Below, one piece after another: positions 30,329 to 45,300 of a stretch of DNA of 64,000 bases. The position numbers were made by a program, and so were the translations under genes. Source of the DNA: Hormiphora californensis (Eukaryota > Ctenophora > Tentaculata > Cydippida > Pleurobrachiidae); assembly GCA_020137815.1 (NCBI GenBank), contig CM035351.1, forward strand, positions 7,437,315-7,501,314, written 5' to 3'. The notes under the pieces are model-generated. The model saw nothing but the letters and a program-made list of their open reading frames with translations, did no database searches and was not told the DNA's origin. How positions within the stretch are numbered: the first letter of the stretch is position 1; each line of letters opens with the position of its first letter.

Positions 30329-33300
30329 ATAGTAACTTGTGTGTGGGAGAGAGAGAAGCTTAGGAAAACTTTCCGCAAAAGTTGTGTGTTTGTGTAACAA
30401 ACATCTGTAGTACAGATTCTCTACTTTCATGTCATATAGTATATACATTGTACACACCACTGTACACACCACTGTATACACCACCGTACACACCATTGTA
30501 CACACCATTGTAATGTGGATAGTCCACTGGATACTGCTGTATGTTCTGCAAACCACCATCATTTCATTTCGTTACCAGTACATTGGGGTTCAATGTTCAT
30601 ACATCTACAGCTGTATGCTGCTATTATACTTCAGTATATGGTAGCTAATCTCCTAGTTCATTGCTGTAGAGCTATCATCCCAGCTGTGTAGTGTGTCATG
30701 TGGGGTGCAAGAGAGAGATAGAGTAAGATAGAGCGGGGGTGCAGCATTTTCAACTATTGTTCTTTTGAAATCGAGATTGTGTGACGTGTGTAAATTTTTC
30801 GTAACAATGCATGGTGGTCTATAACACACAATAGACGTGCCATATTAGTATTTAGCTTGTGACTTGCTATTTTAGTAGCACCCAGCTTACTAACTCGTTC
30901 TCTTCTATTGGCTAGAAGTTTTGTGGGACTTGTCACCCATAAATTATGATAGCCCTCTCGTCTGTCTAATAATACGAATATGACACTCCATTTCAGTCGA
31001 CCCACGAGGACCACGGTGCCAATGACAGGGATCTGTTCATGTCGTATGACAGGGGTCATCCTTACAAGGCCCAGTTCGACCCCATTACTGCTAAAAACCC
31101 GACTACTGTAAGTTGCTTTTACTTCCGATTTGAGAGCAACTACTGCATACTGAATATATCCCTACTGCTATCACATGCCCACCAGGGTATTAAAATTAGA
31201 TTTTCACCCCTGCCCCCTCTTTTCTTTACCTGTTGACTCTCTATTGAGATAGTAGAAGCAATACTCTATCTTCCCACAATCTACGACTCCTAACAATCCC
31301 CAACAACCCCAATATGTTTATTCCAGGAGTTTTTCATAGCCGATGCGGGGGAAGGCCAGGTATTTGTAGCAGTATCCCACTCCGACAACTCAACCAATCT
31401 CTACATATCAGAACACAAGGGACAAAACATGGTCCTCTCTCTGGAGAGAGTCCTCTTTACCAACGCCGCCAGTTTCGAATCTGTCTCCTGGCTTAGGTAA
31501 GTGGTTATACATAATGTCTATTATATGAAGAGCGATAATTTGTGCATCATTTAATAAGACAGGGAGTGTGGGGCATGGTATTACAGGGGTAGGGAAGATG
31601 TATCTGACAGCCAATCGCATAATAAATCGCATAACAAATGTAGCACAGCTACACATGCCTCTCTCCATGAATGCTAGTGTGTATGTGATACCAGTTAACA
31701 GTGTCACTGTGCCATCTCAAATCTGTCTGAATGTCTGTCTGTAATCCGTGTATGTAACTGTATTTATGAATCTTTGTGTATAACACTGTATATCACGCTG
31801 TTCATAGAGTCGCCATGCTGTTTGTGTTCATGGAGTCTTGCTGTTTAGTTGTCTGTTTAATAGTGTACACATGTTAATGGATCTACACACACTCAAATGT
31901 GTGGCTGCATAATGTGGTACTCGTCTTGTGGGAGGTACAGCACATATATTTATTAATGAAGGTGGAGGAAACCATTGCATAACCCCCCCCCCCTTCATTT
32001 CAGTGGTATAGAACCGTTTACAGACTTCCAGCCCGATAGAGGGGCTCCCCGGGGTGTTTATAGCATCCCAAGTGGATGTAGGGGCGGTGGGACACAGGAG
32101 GATTCACACCCTGATGACATATAACAAGGGTGGTACCTGGCAAAGGATCCAACCACCTCGATATGACATGTACGGGAGTCCCACGGAATGTTTCCTGGTG
32201 AGTGTCAGTAATGAATACAATCTATATAGTCTATACTCCCCCTTATTTCTCTCACCCACTCCCCAGTCATAAAGGGGAGGGGGAGTATAATACTTGATCT
32301 TGATTATCTTTCAATAATCAATATATATTGATCTGTTCGGATGTTGCTGAGTTACAATATTGCTGTTACACACCGCACGTCTTCCTTGTGCAAGTGTACG
32401 TATCTCAAAGTCCATTTTGGGCTCACATTGGCAAATGTAAGAGAAAGGTTAATCTTTATAAAGGAGAATGGAGATTCAGGATGTAGAAAGAGAGAAAGGA
32501 GAGCTGTGAGAGGAATAGGAAAGAGAGATGAAAATGATTCCTTTGTGTGAGCAAAAACTCATTTACACCAAAGTCACATAGTAATTATTATGCAATGCAC
32601 GGGGCCCCAGTGCACGTCATCCAACTGCTACAAATCAATTGTATTCCTCTTTATTACCATCTTTAAGAACAGAAAATGTTGCTCTATCTCTCAACTATCC
32701 CCATATATATTTCAGCCGGATTGTTCGCTCCATATCTCCCTTATTTTCGGGGTGAAGTTACCGTACGCTCAACACACACCCCTCCTAACAAAGGCTAACG
32801 CTCCCGGATTCATCATCGCATCAGGTACAATCATACAGTCAGACCCCGGGGTAACGGTAAATTGGGATCCAGTAAATCGGGGTCGGGGGTCCGACGGTAT
32901 ATGACTGTTATTACACCTGTGTTTAGTTAATAGGAGTAGTAGCACCTTCTTGCTAATCCCCCTGGTTATTGTCAGGTAATCTGGGTAGCTCCCACAGCAC
33001 AAGGAACGATGTGTTCATGTCAAATGATGGTGGTGTTGAGTGGTTCCAGATCTTTGAAGGACAATACATGTTCCAGTTTGCAGATCACGGAGGTATAGCT
33101 GTAGCTGCCCCTCGCAGCCCTACCAACCACATCATGTAAGTACTTCAGTAGAGGGTATCTTGTGTAATTTAGGGACCCTTCACCCTCCCTATGCATAGGA
33201 AGGGTGAAGGGTCCCAAAAGGACGGCATCACCCTCCCTATCCATAGGAAGGGTGAAGGGCATCACCCCCCCCCCCCCTATGATCTCCCTGTATCTAATGA

Positions 33301-36300
33301 ATTAGTATGTTCTTGGAAGTAGTAAATTCAATTCCCAGAATCCCGGCTATTACCTACATCATAATTCTAGCCACGTGTTGTGTACAGTTCCACACTTACA
33401 CACACAGCATTATCCCTTCCACCTTCATACCAGACCACCCTGATCATCCCCTCTCGCCCACTCCCTGACCCCTTCCTAAATCCCTTCCTTATCCCCCCCC
33501 CCCCTAAACCCCCTGGTTCACTCCATAACCCCCTGATTCACTACATAACCCCCATTATCCCCCCCTCTAAACCCCCTGATCTCCACCAGGTATTCCCATT
33601 ATCCCCCTCCCCTAAACCCCCTGATATCTCCACCCCTCCCCTAAACCCCCTGATATCTCCACCAGGTATTCCCATGACGAGGGAATGACATGGCTCAACA
33701 AGACGATCAGCACAGAGAAGATCACTGTCCAGGGTCTTATAACAGAACCAGGGGAGACTACTACTATATTCAATGTGTATGCTACAGAGCCCGCAGGTGG
33801 CAATATGGGATGGATCATCTATACAATCGACTTTAAACCTGCCCTAGGTAATTTTATAATTGATCATTACATGTTCCTTGATTGCCATTTGTTTCATTTG
33901 TTTTGGAGCAAAATACTCTTTCGGACTAGTTTTTTATTTCATATTTTGGCATATATAATACCTCGACCAAAACGCGGAGTTTTTACGTCAGCCGACCCGA
34001 AACCGGATTAAATTTGGCCACCCGTCAAAATATGTCTGAATTGTCATTTGGGGTCATTTAGACCTTTTAATTACATGTAATTACCCTTTAATTACATGTA
34101 ATTACATTTTAATTACATGTAATTACTTCCAATTACATTCCAATTACTTCAGCACCTCGAGAGCTTTCGAACGCACCCTAGAACACTTTTCTACTCCTTC
34201 TAATTGCCGAGTTCTGTATACCCCTTATTTTGACTGTTTTTCGCGTCCTACCCCTTATAGGTTTGGGTATGGCCATCGCCACACCCCCTATACGTCGCGG
34301 GACCTCGAGACCTTTCCAACGAGCCATAGAACACCTCTCTACTACTTCAGGGGGCTTCAAAACTTTCACTCTAAAAATATCTATGGTTATGGTTATGGTT
34401 ATGGTTTTATGGTTTTATGGTTTTTTTTCATCTGGTATTAAGGGCCTGTCGGCTCGGCCCCGTTGTTTTAGTTTTAGGGGGGATGTTTTAGGGGGGATGG
34501 GTTGAGTTTGGGTTATATTCGGGTCGGGGGGCCTTACCAGGCCCCGAATGTTTTGGCTCACACAACAGCTTGGTTATTAGTTTAAATATTGTTACACCCC
34601 GCCACAGCTTTTCCTCCTCTCTCAGGGGAATACAAATTTGTGATAAGCGGGAAAGCGAAAGGGGTGGGGGTAGCTGGGAGACAGGGACAGATTGATAAAC
34701 ACTCCTTCTTCTCTCAGGTCCTGCCTGCACGGGTGACGACTTCACATCATGGAGCATTAGAGATGAGCTGAAGAGCACAGAGTGTGTCCTGGGTATCGAT
34801 ACTCAATTTGAACGGAAGAAGGGTACCGCCCATTGTTACATTGGCTCTGATTACAAGCGGACTGTGTCGGAGTTATCGTGTCCATGTCAGGCATCCGATT
34901 TCGAATGGTGAGTGTTAGAACAGTTGTTATGTTCTAACCCTCCTTTACATTTGTAAAAGAGGGTCTCTCGCCGTCGTGGGGCACGGAGAGAAAGGGTCGA
35001 ACAAGGCAGGTTAATTGTAGTGTATGAAATGTGTTTAACAACTTTTATTGATGTCCTGTCTCTCTCTCTCAGTGATTTCTTGTATGAGAGAGAATTCCCG
35101 GGTGACCCCTGTCTGCCCCTCCCCAACATTGACACCAAGTGGTTCATACCGTCCGACTGTAAGCCTGGAAACCGGTATAACGCCACCTCTGGATACATAA
35201 AGATCGAGGGAGATAAGTGTGTAGGTGGAGAGGAGAATATCTTTGCAGCAAAGGAGGTCCCCTGCCCAGATGAAGGTATGTACTGGCAAGAGTCAGGTTG
35301 CGAGCTATCATTATAACATAGCGGGTCTTGATATATACGCTGTGTGAGAGGAAGGAAGGCGCGGTGACTCGCCTACTGGGCTTCTGGCGCGATCGTGTAC
35401 TTGTGCGCGCAACTTTACACTGCTCTCTCTCTCTCTTGTTCAGTACACAAGTGTAATCTCGATCTTCAACACCTTCACACACATCATTCGTAGTCAGGGC
35501 ATATGATGCCAAAATAAATTAAAAAAGGGCATAATTGTTATCAAGCTAATTTCACTTCTAGTAGGCTCTATTAGGTCCCTAGAAACACCAAAAAAATTGG
35601 CCGCGGTTTTATCAATGAAGAAGTTGGGTTTTTGGGCCACGCCCTTTTACCTATGTTTTTAGCCTTCTGGCGAAACCAAAACGGGGCTTAGGAAAGGAGT
35701 AGAGACAAATCTAAGGACACTAAAATGTGTAGCGTCCTCGCATTAGTGGGGGTAGGTGCGGAAATTAAGTCTCTATCTCATCTGGTTAATTATGTAATTG
35801 GATAATTAGATATGCGCATAACCGTATTTTGGCTAAATGGCTATAGCCACTTAGGAATGGTTTAGAGACTTTTCACTGGTGCCATTTTGTAGGCAATAGC
35901 CAAGTTATGGGGGGTCGACGTCGAAATTTTAAGCTCTATCTCCAACCGTTTGACCGCTATTTGGCATTAAAGATGCTCAAAATGAGCAAAAAACGGTAAA
36001 AAGCCCGATTTTGAGCATCTTTAAAGCCAAATAGCGGCCAAACGGTTGGAGATAGAGCTTAAAAGTTCGACGTCGAACCCCCATAACTTGGCTATTGCCT
36101 ACAAAATGGCACCAGTGAAAAGTCTCTAAACCATTCCTAAGTGGCTATAGCCATTTAGCCAAAATACGGTTATGCGCATATCTAATTATCCAATTACATA
36201 ATTAACCAGATGAGATAGAGACTTAATTTCCGCACCTACCCCCACTAATGCGAGGACGCTACACATTTTAGTGTCCTTAGATTTGTCTCTACTCCTTTCC

Positions 36301-39300
36301 TAAGCCCCGTTTTGGTTTCGCCAGAAGGCTAAAAACATAGGTAAAAGGGCGTGGCCCAAAAACCCAACTTCTTCATTGATAAAACCGCGGCCAATTTTTT
36401 TGGTGTTTCTTGGGACCTATTAGAGCCTACTAGAAGTGAAATTAGCTTGATAACAATTATGCCCTCATTTTGTCACCGTATGCCCTGACTATCGCCACAA
36501 TTCAGCTGTTCATTCTCAAAACTACAGCCCCATTTTCACCCTCTCTTGTTCAACCCTCTCTCTTGTTCGACCCTCTCTCTTGTTCCACCCTCTCTCCCCT
36601 AAACATCTCTCTCAGTTCTTGGTAACTTGACGGTGGTAGTTGCGAGTAACACGGTCGCGGTGGGAGCTACTGTCTCTGTTCACGCTCAGAGCGATGGATA
36701 TATGGGTGATGTGTACTTTATGTGGTATACAAGTGACAACCAGACTAGTAGAGGGCAGGGAATCAGTGGGCAGTATACTCAGTTCACATTCAATGAGTAA
36801 GTGCCATTTGTCAGATCATGAAACATAAACTTGTTATTTTTATCCAACCAACATCTCCTTAACTAACCCTCTCCTCTCTGCAGAGAGGGAACATTCACAG
36901 TAACAGTTAGTGCCAGTAACGGTATGAAAAACCCGGTCGTTGCCATGGCTATTATTGATGTAGACAAAAAGATAACAGGACTAGAACTGACCATATCTCC
37001 TGATGATCCTGCAGTCGGAGAGACTGTGTTTGCTATCGTCTCCCCTGGTGACCTTTCCCAGAAGTTTGATGTAAGTTTATAGAATGGTTCAGTAACTGTT
37101 TCATACGTCATGTCTGTCCCGTGATTCATGGATGACAACATAGTTTAGTTGTTTAGTTGTTATTATATTATATATCTTGAGTTACATCAGTTACAAAGTG
37201 CGTATATCCCTGTTCGGCTATGACATCACCATCTTACCACCCCTCCCAAGTCCCATGATACCTCGTTGAGTAACAAATGATACCATCACCTATACCACTC
37301 TTTCCTCCCTATAACCCTCCCCCCCAGTTTGGCCGGATGATGTTCGCCTGGACGCCTGGCCCAACCTCTCACCTACCTCTCCTCCTTCACACCGGGTTCG
37401 ACAAGGCTGGGGAGCAGACCATTCGGGTTGTCGTATCCAACTCTGTCAGCAAACTGGAGCTAGAGAAAACGTTTACTGTCGCAGGTATAATCAGCCAAGA
37501 TATACAAATCAAGCCCTAAATATACGCCCCCTTCCTTGGCCCTATATGGCCCTATGACTATAACCGACTACCTATGACTGGTTAGCAGGGGGAAGAATGA
37601 ACTAATTAGTAACCCACCTCCAACTGATTCAGATTTGTCCGTGTCTTCAATCCACGCGATACCAATTGATAATACCCACATTCAAGTTATCTGGCAGCCC
37701 CCTACATACAGGACCGGTATTGTCTCTTACTACAACGTCCAATACCAGAGGTAGAAGGAGTAGAGAGTTTAGGAATAAACTTCTTTCCTTCTTTCATAGG
37801 AGACATTACAATTTACATGTACCAATATCTCCCTCAATTTCAGTACTGGTAGTGATACATGGACGAGTGTGAAATGTAACAGTACCTTTTACCGTCTTGG
37901 TCCACTCTCCGCCTCCACAACCTACCAGATTAAAGTGCAGACTGGCAGTAGCACTGGTAAAGTCACTGACTCCACCAATGTGATCAAAGCCACCACTCTC
38001 CCGAACAGTAAGTTGTTTAATTAAACTAATTTATAACTTGACCAGCAACTATATTGTGGTTCAATACTATAATCAATAATACTGACCGGTTGATTGTCTA
38101 TGAGCCACAGTGAAGAATTTAGTTCTTCATGTTCTAACAGTTACAATTCCCTCCTGTTTTGTTAAGTAACAACAACTCTCACACCAGACGACAGAGACCC
38201 TGCAACGAACCTAAAGGTCTCATTTGATAACAAGAAACTAACCCTCTCCTGGGTTGAAGGGACGGGAGCCCAGTCCTATACCGTGGACTATTGGACCCCG
38301 GAGAGATACCAGGAACCCCTGTCCATAACTGTATCTGGACCTAGTGCTACCATTGAAGGCTTGAGACCTTCTTCAAAGTACTCTCTTAGGGTAAGTACAC
38401 TATTATTTATACTATTTAGTGTGATAAATTCTCTTATCTCGGATACCAATATAAATATACCTACATCGCTTGGTATTATTGGGATCATATTCGTGTCTGC
38501 TTAGGCCTGTTTTTGCTAGCTCCTAAAATTGTTTGAGTCACTTCTCATCGACTCAATGTGACATCGACCAACTCTCTTTCCCGATAAAGAGAAAAGGGTA
38601 GCCTTGTTTACGGTTTATTCGATTGGAAAATACCCTAGAAAGAAACTTGTGGACCCTAGATCTCGTACCCCAAACCTGTTTATTTAAACCAGTTGTTGCA
38701 TTATCTGGATGTAACGTGGACCCCAGCTGTATATACGTCCCACAACGAGTTCTCGAGAACGTTTTGAGTTTCAATCCCCAGTTCAGCTATCTCTGGGCTA
38801 TCTCTCTTTCTCCTTCACTCTCTCACTATCTCTATCTCTCCTGTTGCGCATTTCAAACAACTCGAAAGTAGAACCGGTTTTGGTAGACATAGTGGCATCT
38901 GCAATCCCCTCCGCCCACTGTATATGTGTTATCAGGGTACTCCACAAGCTGCACAGAGATACATGCAGAGATAACAATGACGTATTTAATGGGGCTCCAG
39001 GGAAGTGCTCTTAGTTTTTGTTTAGTATGCAGATTGCAGGGTATCTGTCAGGTCAATGTTCAGACCGCTATTCTCTCTAATTGAAAAGAAAGGAAACTAG
39101 GGCCAGGCTAATGCTCTGACAACATGCAGAATATGGTGGATTCAGATTCTCCATATAATACAACACAGGCCCCCGCCGCACCAACATAATATGTTACGAA
39201 GCAAGCAGGGAGGTTGCAATCGGTATTGTACGAGTCAGTAATGTGATTACCACAACTGTAAAAGTTTGACTCACATTTCTTCAGAATTCTAGGTTATACC

Positions 39301-42300
39301 ACGTCTCGATGGGTTATCTTTGAGTGACATGAGTGCAACAAAAGTTGCAGTACTGCACATGTATATAATTTTAACCTTGTTTTTTAACCGTGTTTCCGTC
39401 TCTTATCTCTGCCCCCTGGAATTAGTAATTCTTGGTAAAAGCCCCCCAAACCGGTTTTTTAATCTCATCTTCAACCCTTGTCAGGACCATTTTGAGCTCC
39501 CTCAAACAAGAAACAAAACTCAGTCCCCTATCGAGAGACCACACTAGAATTAGGACCCTGTATAAAGACCTCCTTGCCATTGCCACAATAAGTAGCGCCA
39601 ATAATACCCCCTGACCAGGTAAAAAGTGAGTACGGTGCAGGTGACAATTCGGTGGCCTATTCAGCAGTAAAGGATGTCACAGTGCCGGGTGTAACTCCCT
39701 CGGTGGTTAAAAACTTGAGGACGTTAACTGCTAACAGTACTACAATATCCCTGACTTGGGATGTTCCTAGTGAGCCTGTTGATGTGAGTATTACAGATTC
39801 CATCCCTTCTCACCACGGTTACTATGGTTGCCTCCCTTCTCGCCACGGTTACCTCTCCAGGGTTACCATGGTTATCTCCCTTCTCCCCAGGGTTGCCATG
39901 GTTACCTCCCTTCTCCCATAGGTTACCTCCCTTCTCCCCGAGGTTACTATAGTTACATCCCTTCTCCCCATGGTTACCATGGTTACATCCCTTCTCCCCA
40001 TGGTTACCTCTCGTCTCCCCAGGGTTACCACGTGTGGAATCTAAACACCACTCAAGTGATAGCCACAATAACTGCCAACACCGACAGCTACCTTGTGATC
40101 GGTCTCCAACCCTACACAGTCTACTCCTTCGCCGTGGAGCCATATCTCGGTTACAGAAAGGGAGAGAAAAGCAAATCTGTAACTGTTCGAACTGATTACG
40201 GAGGTAATAATAACATAATGATATTCACATAAAATTAAACTCTTTATCTTTCTTGGATATATAGATTCAGAATGATAGCTGAGAGAATACTGTCTCCAGC
40301 GGTCCCTGTAAAACACCATTATGTTGTCTCATACATAGCTTCAGATTGTCACGGAATATTAGGGCATCAGTCTTTCAATTTCTGTCTTTGTACAACCCGG
40401 ATATCTAATTAGTTCTCTAGTACTGCTTTGTCTCTGTACACAAGACTGTGTAACATCACATCTGCTGTCGAAGATTCACTGTTCCTACGAACTGCATTAA
40501 GTCCCCCACATCACATTCTCAGCCCCATTGGAACTGGGAGAGAGCATCCAAGGTCCACCTCTTCTCAGGGTCTCCCTCCAGGCACCCCTCAATTAGTGTA
40601 GATAGACTCTCACTGATGACCTGGTTGGGTAGCTGGTAGTGCTGGATGGACTTGTAGCCCTCCAGGACTTGGTCCCTGTTTAGGAAGGGTGGTCGGCGGT
40701 AGTGGAGGACATATGCCAGGCACCCAATAGCCCAGACAATCCCGCCCTCCGTGGTATAGGAACCGGTAGTATAGAACTCTTGTGGGATGTACACGTCAGT
40801 GCCTGGAGAGAGGGAGGAATCAGTTAGGTTGGAATACTCCAGAGATATTTAGAGAGAGAGGGAGGAAGAGAGTTAGGTTGGAGACACAGGGAGTGGGTTG
40901 CTCCCTTTTCTCGACTATATCGATAACATGTTACACCTACACGATAGAAAGATAGTGAGGAAGGTAACTGATTTAGAATGATCTAGAAGAGTATAGAAGG
41001 AGAAATAACGAGGGCAAAAGCTCATTAGAATCGTCAGGAAAGAAAGCGGTTTAGTAGAGGGGGGAGAAGGGACTTTCGTGGGACCTTGTAAAAGTTGTAG
41101 CGGGTGTTTCTTGGTAAGCGAGGGTGGGGAGAATTAATTTAACTGATAAGAAATGCAGGTATACATGGTAGAGCCACTGAAAATGGAAGAAAAGACGAAA
41201 TGTGCGTGACTACATTTCTGGGAAATTTGTTGAGGCTCTCACCTTGTAAAGCGGTGTAGACATGTCCTTTCTCCACCCGTGAAGCAGATCCAAAATCAAT
41301 CAACTTGACATCCTTAGTGGTGGGATGGTAGAGGATGTTCTCATCCTTTATATCTCTGTGGTCCACCCCCGCATCCAACAGTGCCCGAGCAATGGCCACT
41401 ATCTGTACAATTATCATCCTGATATCCTCTCCACTAAGCTTCTGGGTCATAGCATTGTAATCAAACAGGTCCGTATACCCTTCATGGTAGTCCGTCATTA
41501 GGATGTAGTAACTTCCCTTTTCAATAAACACGTCCACAATGTGAACCACTCCGGGTATCCCCTCCAGACCCTCCATCACACACGCTTCTAGAGGCAGGTT
41601 CATCTGCTTGCACCCACACCAGCTCACCCTCCTACACCTCTGGACAGGGATGATCTTTGCAGCCAGCTTGGTTCCATCGCACCTCCTAGATACCAGGTAC
41701 ACCGTCCCATAACCACCCTGACCCAGCTTCCTAGAGATGGTATAATCCCGATGGAGGGTTGAGGACTCTGCAAGGTGGGCCTTTCTGAACTTGGTGGAGC
41801 GCCAGGAGAAGCAGTTAGATTGGAGGTACCGTGACACCGTTTCCAGGGTCTCCATTACTGTAACTGTGGAGGAGGGAGAGAGGTGGTTTAGTAAGATTTG
41901 TTAGGCCCCAATATCTGGCAGCACAAATAGGCCTGTATAAAGTGTGTGAGCAATATGTTATCAAAACAATATGCGGATTGATGCGGCAAAGTGGGTCATA
42001 AAATAATGTGCTGCCCCTAGCGAATCGGCTACATTGTTATTCTAGTGAGTCATAAATCCGGCTGAATAAGTTAGACTGAAAAAGCTAGAAAGTTATGAAG
42101 AAATCAAATTAAAGTCTGGACTTGTGACACACGTTCATGGTGAATAGCAATTATACAAACAAGATTTGCTATACTATCGAGGAAGTGAAACACACTGCGT
42201 CTTATTGCAGTGGAAGTAAATCACGACTTTTATATGTGGCCTAGTGAGAGAGAGGGGGGCTTTCATGGTGACGCGTTATCAGACTGCAGATAACAATTGC

Positions 42301-45300
42301 TAGAGAAAGTAGCTGGGAGCAGGAATTTCTTGTGTGAGAATGGGGGGGTTCCAACCTATTTGTTGTACGTTTGTACGGAAAAAAACACGGGTTTCCTCAA
42401 ACAAAAAAATACAAAAAAATACAAAAAAGTACAAAAAAATACAAAAAAATACAAAAAAATAAAATGGGGTATAAACGATTAAACAAAGCTTTTCTGATCG
42501 TTGAAACTTTAGTTTATGATCATAATTGTGTCATAAATTCCTATTAAACTGTGGTTTCATACAAAATTAGCAACTTTTTCTTATAATTGGAAGATAAAAA
42601 CATGTTTTAATCATGTTTTAATTGTTCTTTATCAAAACACAAGGAAATATTCTATTCAAAATTTTCAAAATCTGAATCAATGATGTTTACTTTTTCGAAT
42701 TTCGAATGAAAGATAATAATTACACGACAAACGTTCCTAGGTGGTACATTAGGACAAAAGGAACCCGTCCATGAACTTTTACTAGGCACCCACCTCCATA
42801 ATTTGTTGTGCTTTTTTTTGTACTGTTTGTACGAAAAATTGGAATTTCTAAGAGAGAAAATCTTTCCAAATCGAACTTTCTATCCAAGAAAGTATTATCG
42901 AATCGCAATTTCTAAGCGAGAGAAATTTTCCTGAATCGCAATTTCTTACCGAGAAATTTTTCTCGAATCGTATTTTCTAAGCGAGAAATTTCCCCGAATC
43001 ACAATTTCTTACCGAGAAAATTTTCTTGAATCGTATTTTCTAAGCGAGAAATTTCCCCGAATCGCAATTTCTTACCGAGAAAATTTTCTCGAATCGTATT
43101 TTCTAAGCGAGAAATTTCCTAGCATCGCAATTTCTTACCGAGAAAATTTTCTCGAATCGTATTTTCTAAGCGAGATATTTCCCCGAATCCCAATTTCTTA
43201 CCGAAAAAAAAATCTCGAATCGTATTTTCTAAGCGTAAAATTTCCCCAAATCGCTATTTTTACCGAGAAAATTATCCCGAATCAAAATTAGTACCGAAAA
43301 AGTGATCTCCAACTGAGAAAATTTTCTCGTAATCGTAACGGTAATCTGAATCAATGATTTCGTTTTTTTAGAATTTCAAAAACGTGTACTTTTACACACT
43401 TTTTTAGTATGTAATTTTAGCAGTAAACAGGAAAATATGATAGATGGTACATGAACATAAACGGAACCCAGCTATGTATTATTTATACTTTTATCAGGCA
43501 CCCACATCCTTCATTATTTTTTTGTATTTTTTTGTATTGTTTGTATGGAAAAAAACAGGAATTTCGGATACTTTTATGTATGGTCCGTACAAAACCGTAC
43601 AAAACCGTACAAAAAAATAGGTTGGAACCCCCCCGTGAGAATGCGTGAAACTGTGAATCAAGTGGTGCACATGCCGTCTTCTTATCCAATGCGTCAAACA
43701 TCATATGTTTTCAAAGTCAAGACAACTTCCACACACCATATTATATTGCTGTTATCTATCCAGCATGCACAAAAACGGCACTCTCAGCTAGACTATAAAG
43801 TGGAGTACTCCAGCAAGTTGACCCTATTTAACTGGTGATCAGATAACCTTGAAAAACGAGTTTAGAGGCAGTTGTTGTGGGCATGGTACAGGGTGGGCCA
43901 GAAACATGGAGCCACTTGGAGATAACTAAGGTGTCAATACCGTCCACTCTCCCATGTACAGTGTAATTTTCACGGTCTATTGACTAGAAAAAGTGTCCCC
44001 TGAGGATTGAGATCGACAGAGAGTCACCCTTTCCTAACAATTATCAGCCTGTCAACTGACAGGGTAACACGTTGAAATTTGGATCCGTACAATAGAGAGA
44101 GGATTGTATTTTTCCAACTTTTATCTCCAAGTGGCTCCATGTTTCTGGCCCACCCTGTAGATAGGAAGCACTAGATCGAAAACTGGGGAGAGACAGATGA
44201 GATGGAAGATTGGTAGGGGAGAGGGAGGAGTGAGAGAAAAGGTCTTGTTGCCCGCCAGACTGTGATTGGTTTATCAAGTTATGTGTAACTGTAAGGGAAA
44301 GCTGGTTTCAGATAACAGCTGGTTTTCACCTCAAGTTACGTAATGGGTGGAAATAGGTAGGTAGCATAGGGCAGACATCTAGAATTGAGTGGAAACTGCA
44401 GCTTACAGACAGCTAGGAACAGCGTGTCTCACAAAAAGCTGCCCTCTCCGAACTCGAGCAGGGAGTTTGATATTACTGTCATGTAGTTTGGAGAAGAAGA
44501 CTGAGAGAAACAGAATTTGTGGCTCTTTGAGTCTGGACTAGAACGATTTGGTAATTGTTGTGGAACTGGACATCCAAGCGAGAAATTAAATAAATGGATG
44601 CGATGAGTGAGAGGGGGGGGGGGTTTAGAAAGGGCTAAATATCATCAAATATGGGCCAGGAAATAAGAATCTCTTCCAATGTTTATCTTCGCACACACTC
44701 CTTTCTAATTCTCTACTGTGGGGAGAGCGCCCCTACCACTACCACATTACTTCCTTGTTTTTCACTCATTTGGTTCAGTTTCACCACCACGTACAGCATC
44801 ACACACATGTCAATTGTTGGAGAGATGCCAACTGTTTATCATCACTAGTCAGTCCTGTCTTTCCACACTTGTTTCTTGTTCTGGTCAGTTGAACCCGAGG
44901 TACCACTGCCACGCAAGTCCCACAACACACGCCCCCTTGTACGACTCGCCCCCATCTTTCTCTCTAAAACAAACTATTACACACACAGTGTAACCTATTG
45001 TAGTATAGACACTCTAACATTCTCTATTTCAGTTCCGGGACCTGTCAGAGACCTGGGATGCTACATGAAGAATGGGAACCCAGTTTTGAAGTGGAATGAG
45101 CCAGCTAAAACAAATGGACCCCTGATAAACTACCTCCTTGCCTCCTCAGATACACCCGATTCTGCTACCATCCCTTCCACTGTACCACCCCAACAACGAT
45201 CTCTCACCATTACTGGGGTTAGTGAATTGTAGTGTCGCATGAGTGGCCAGTGGGTTAGGAATGTCTTAATGTATGACCAATGTAAGGATATTGTAGGTTG

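Noticed and set aside
34383-34425. telomere-like TTATGG repeats
   Set aside because: The unit is not a known telomere repeat, the run is short, and it lies inside an intron.
39828-40232. 134-codon protein with YLPSP repeats
   Set aside because: It joins intronic minisatellite sequence to VPS10 exon 20; the intron phases of exons 19 and 20 agree without it.
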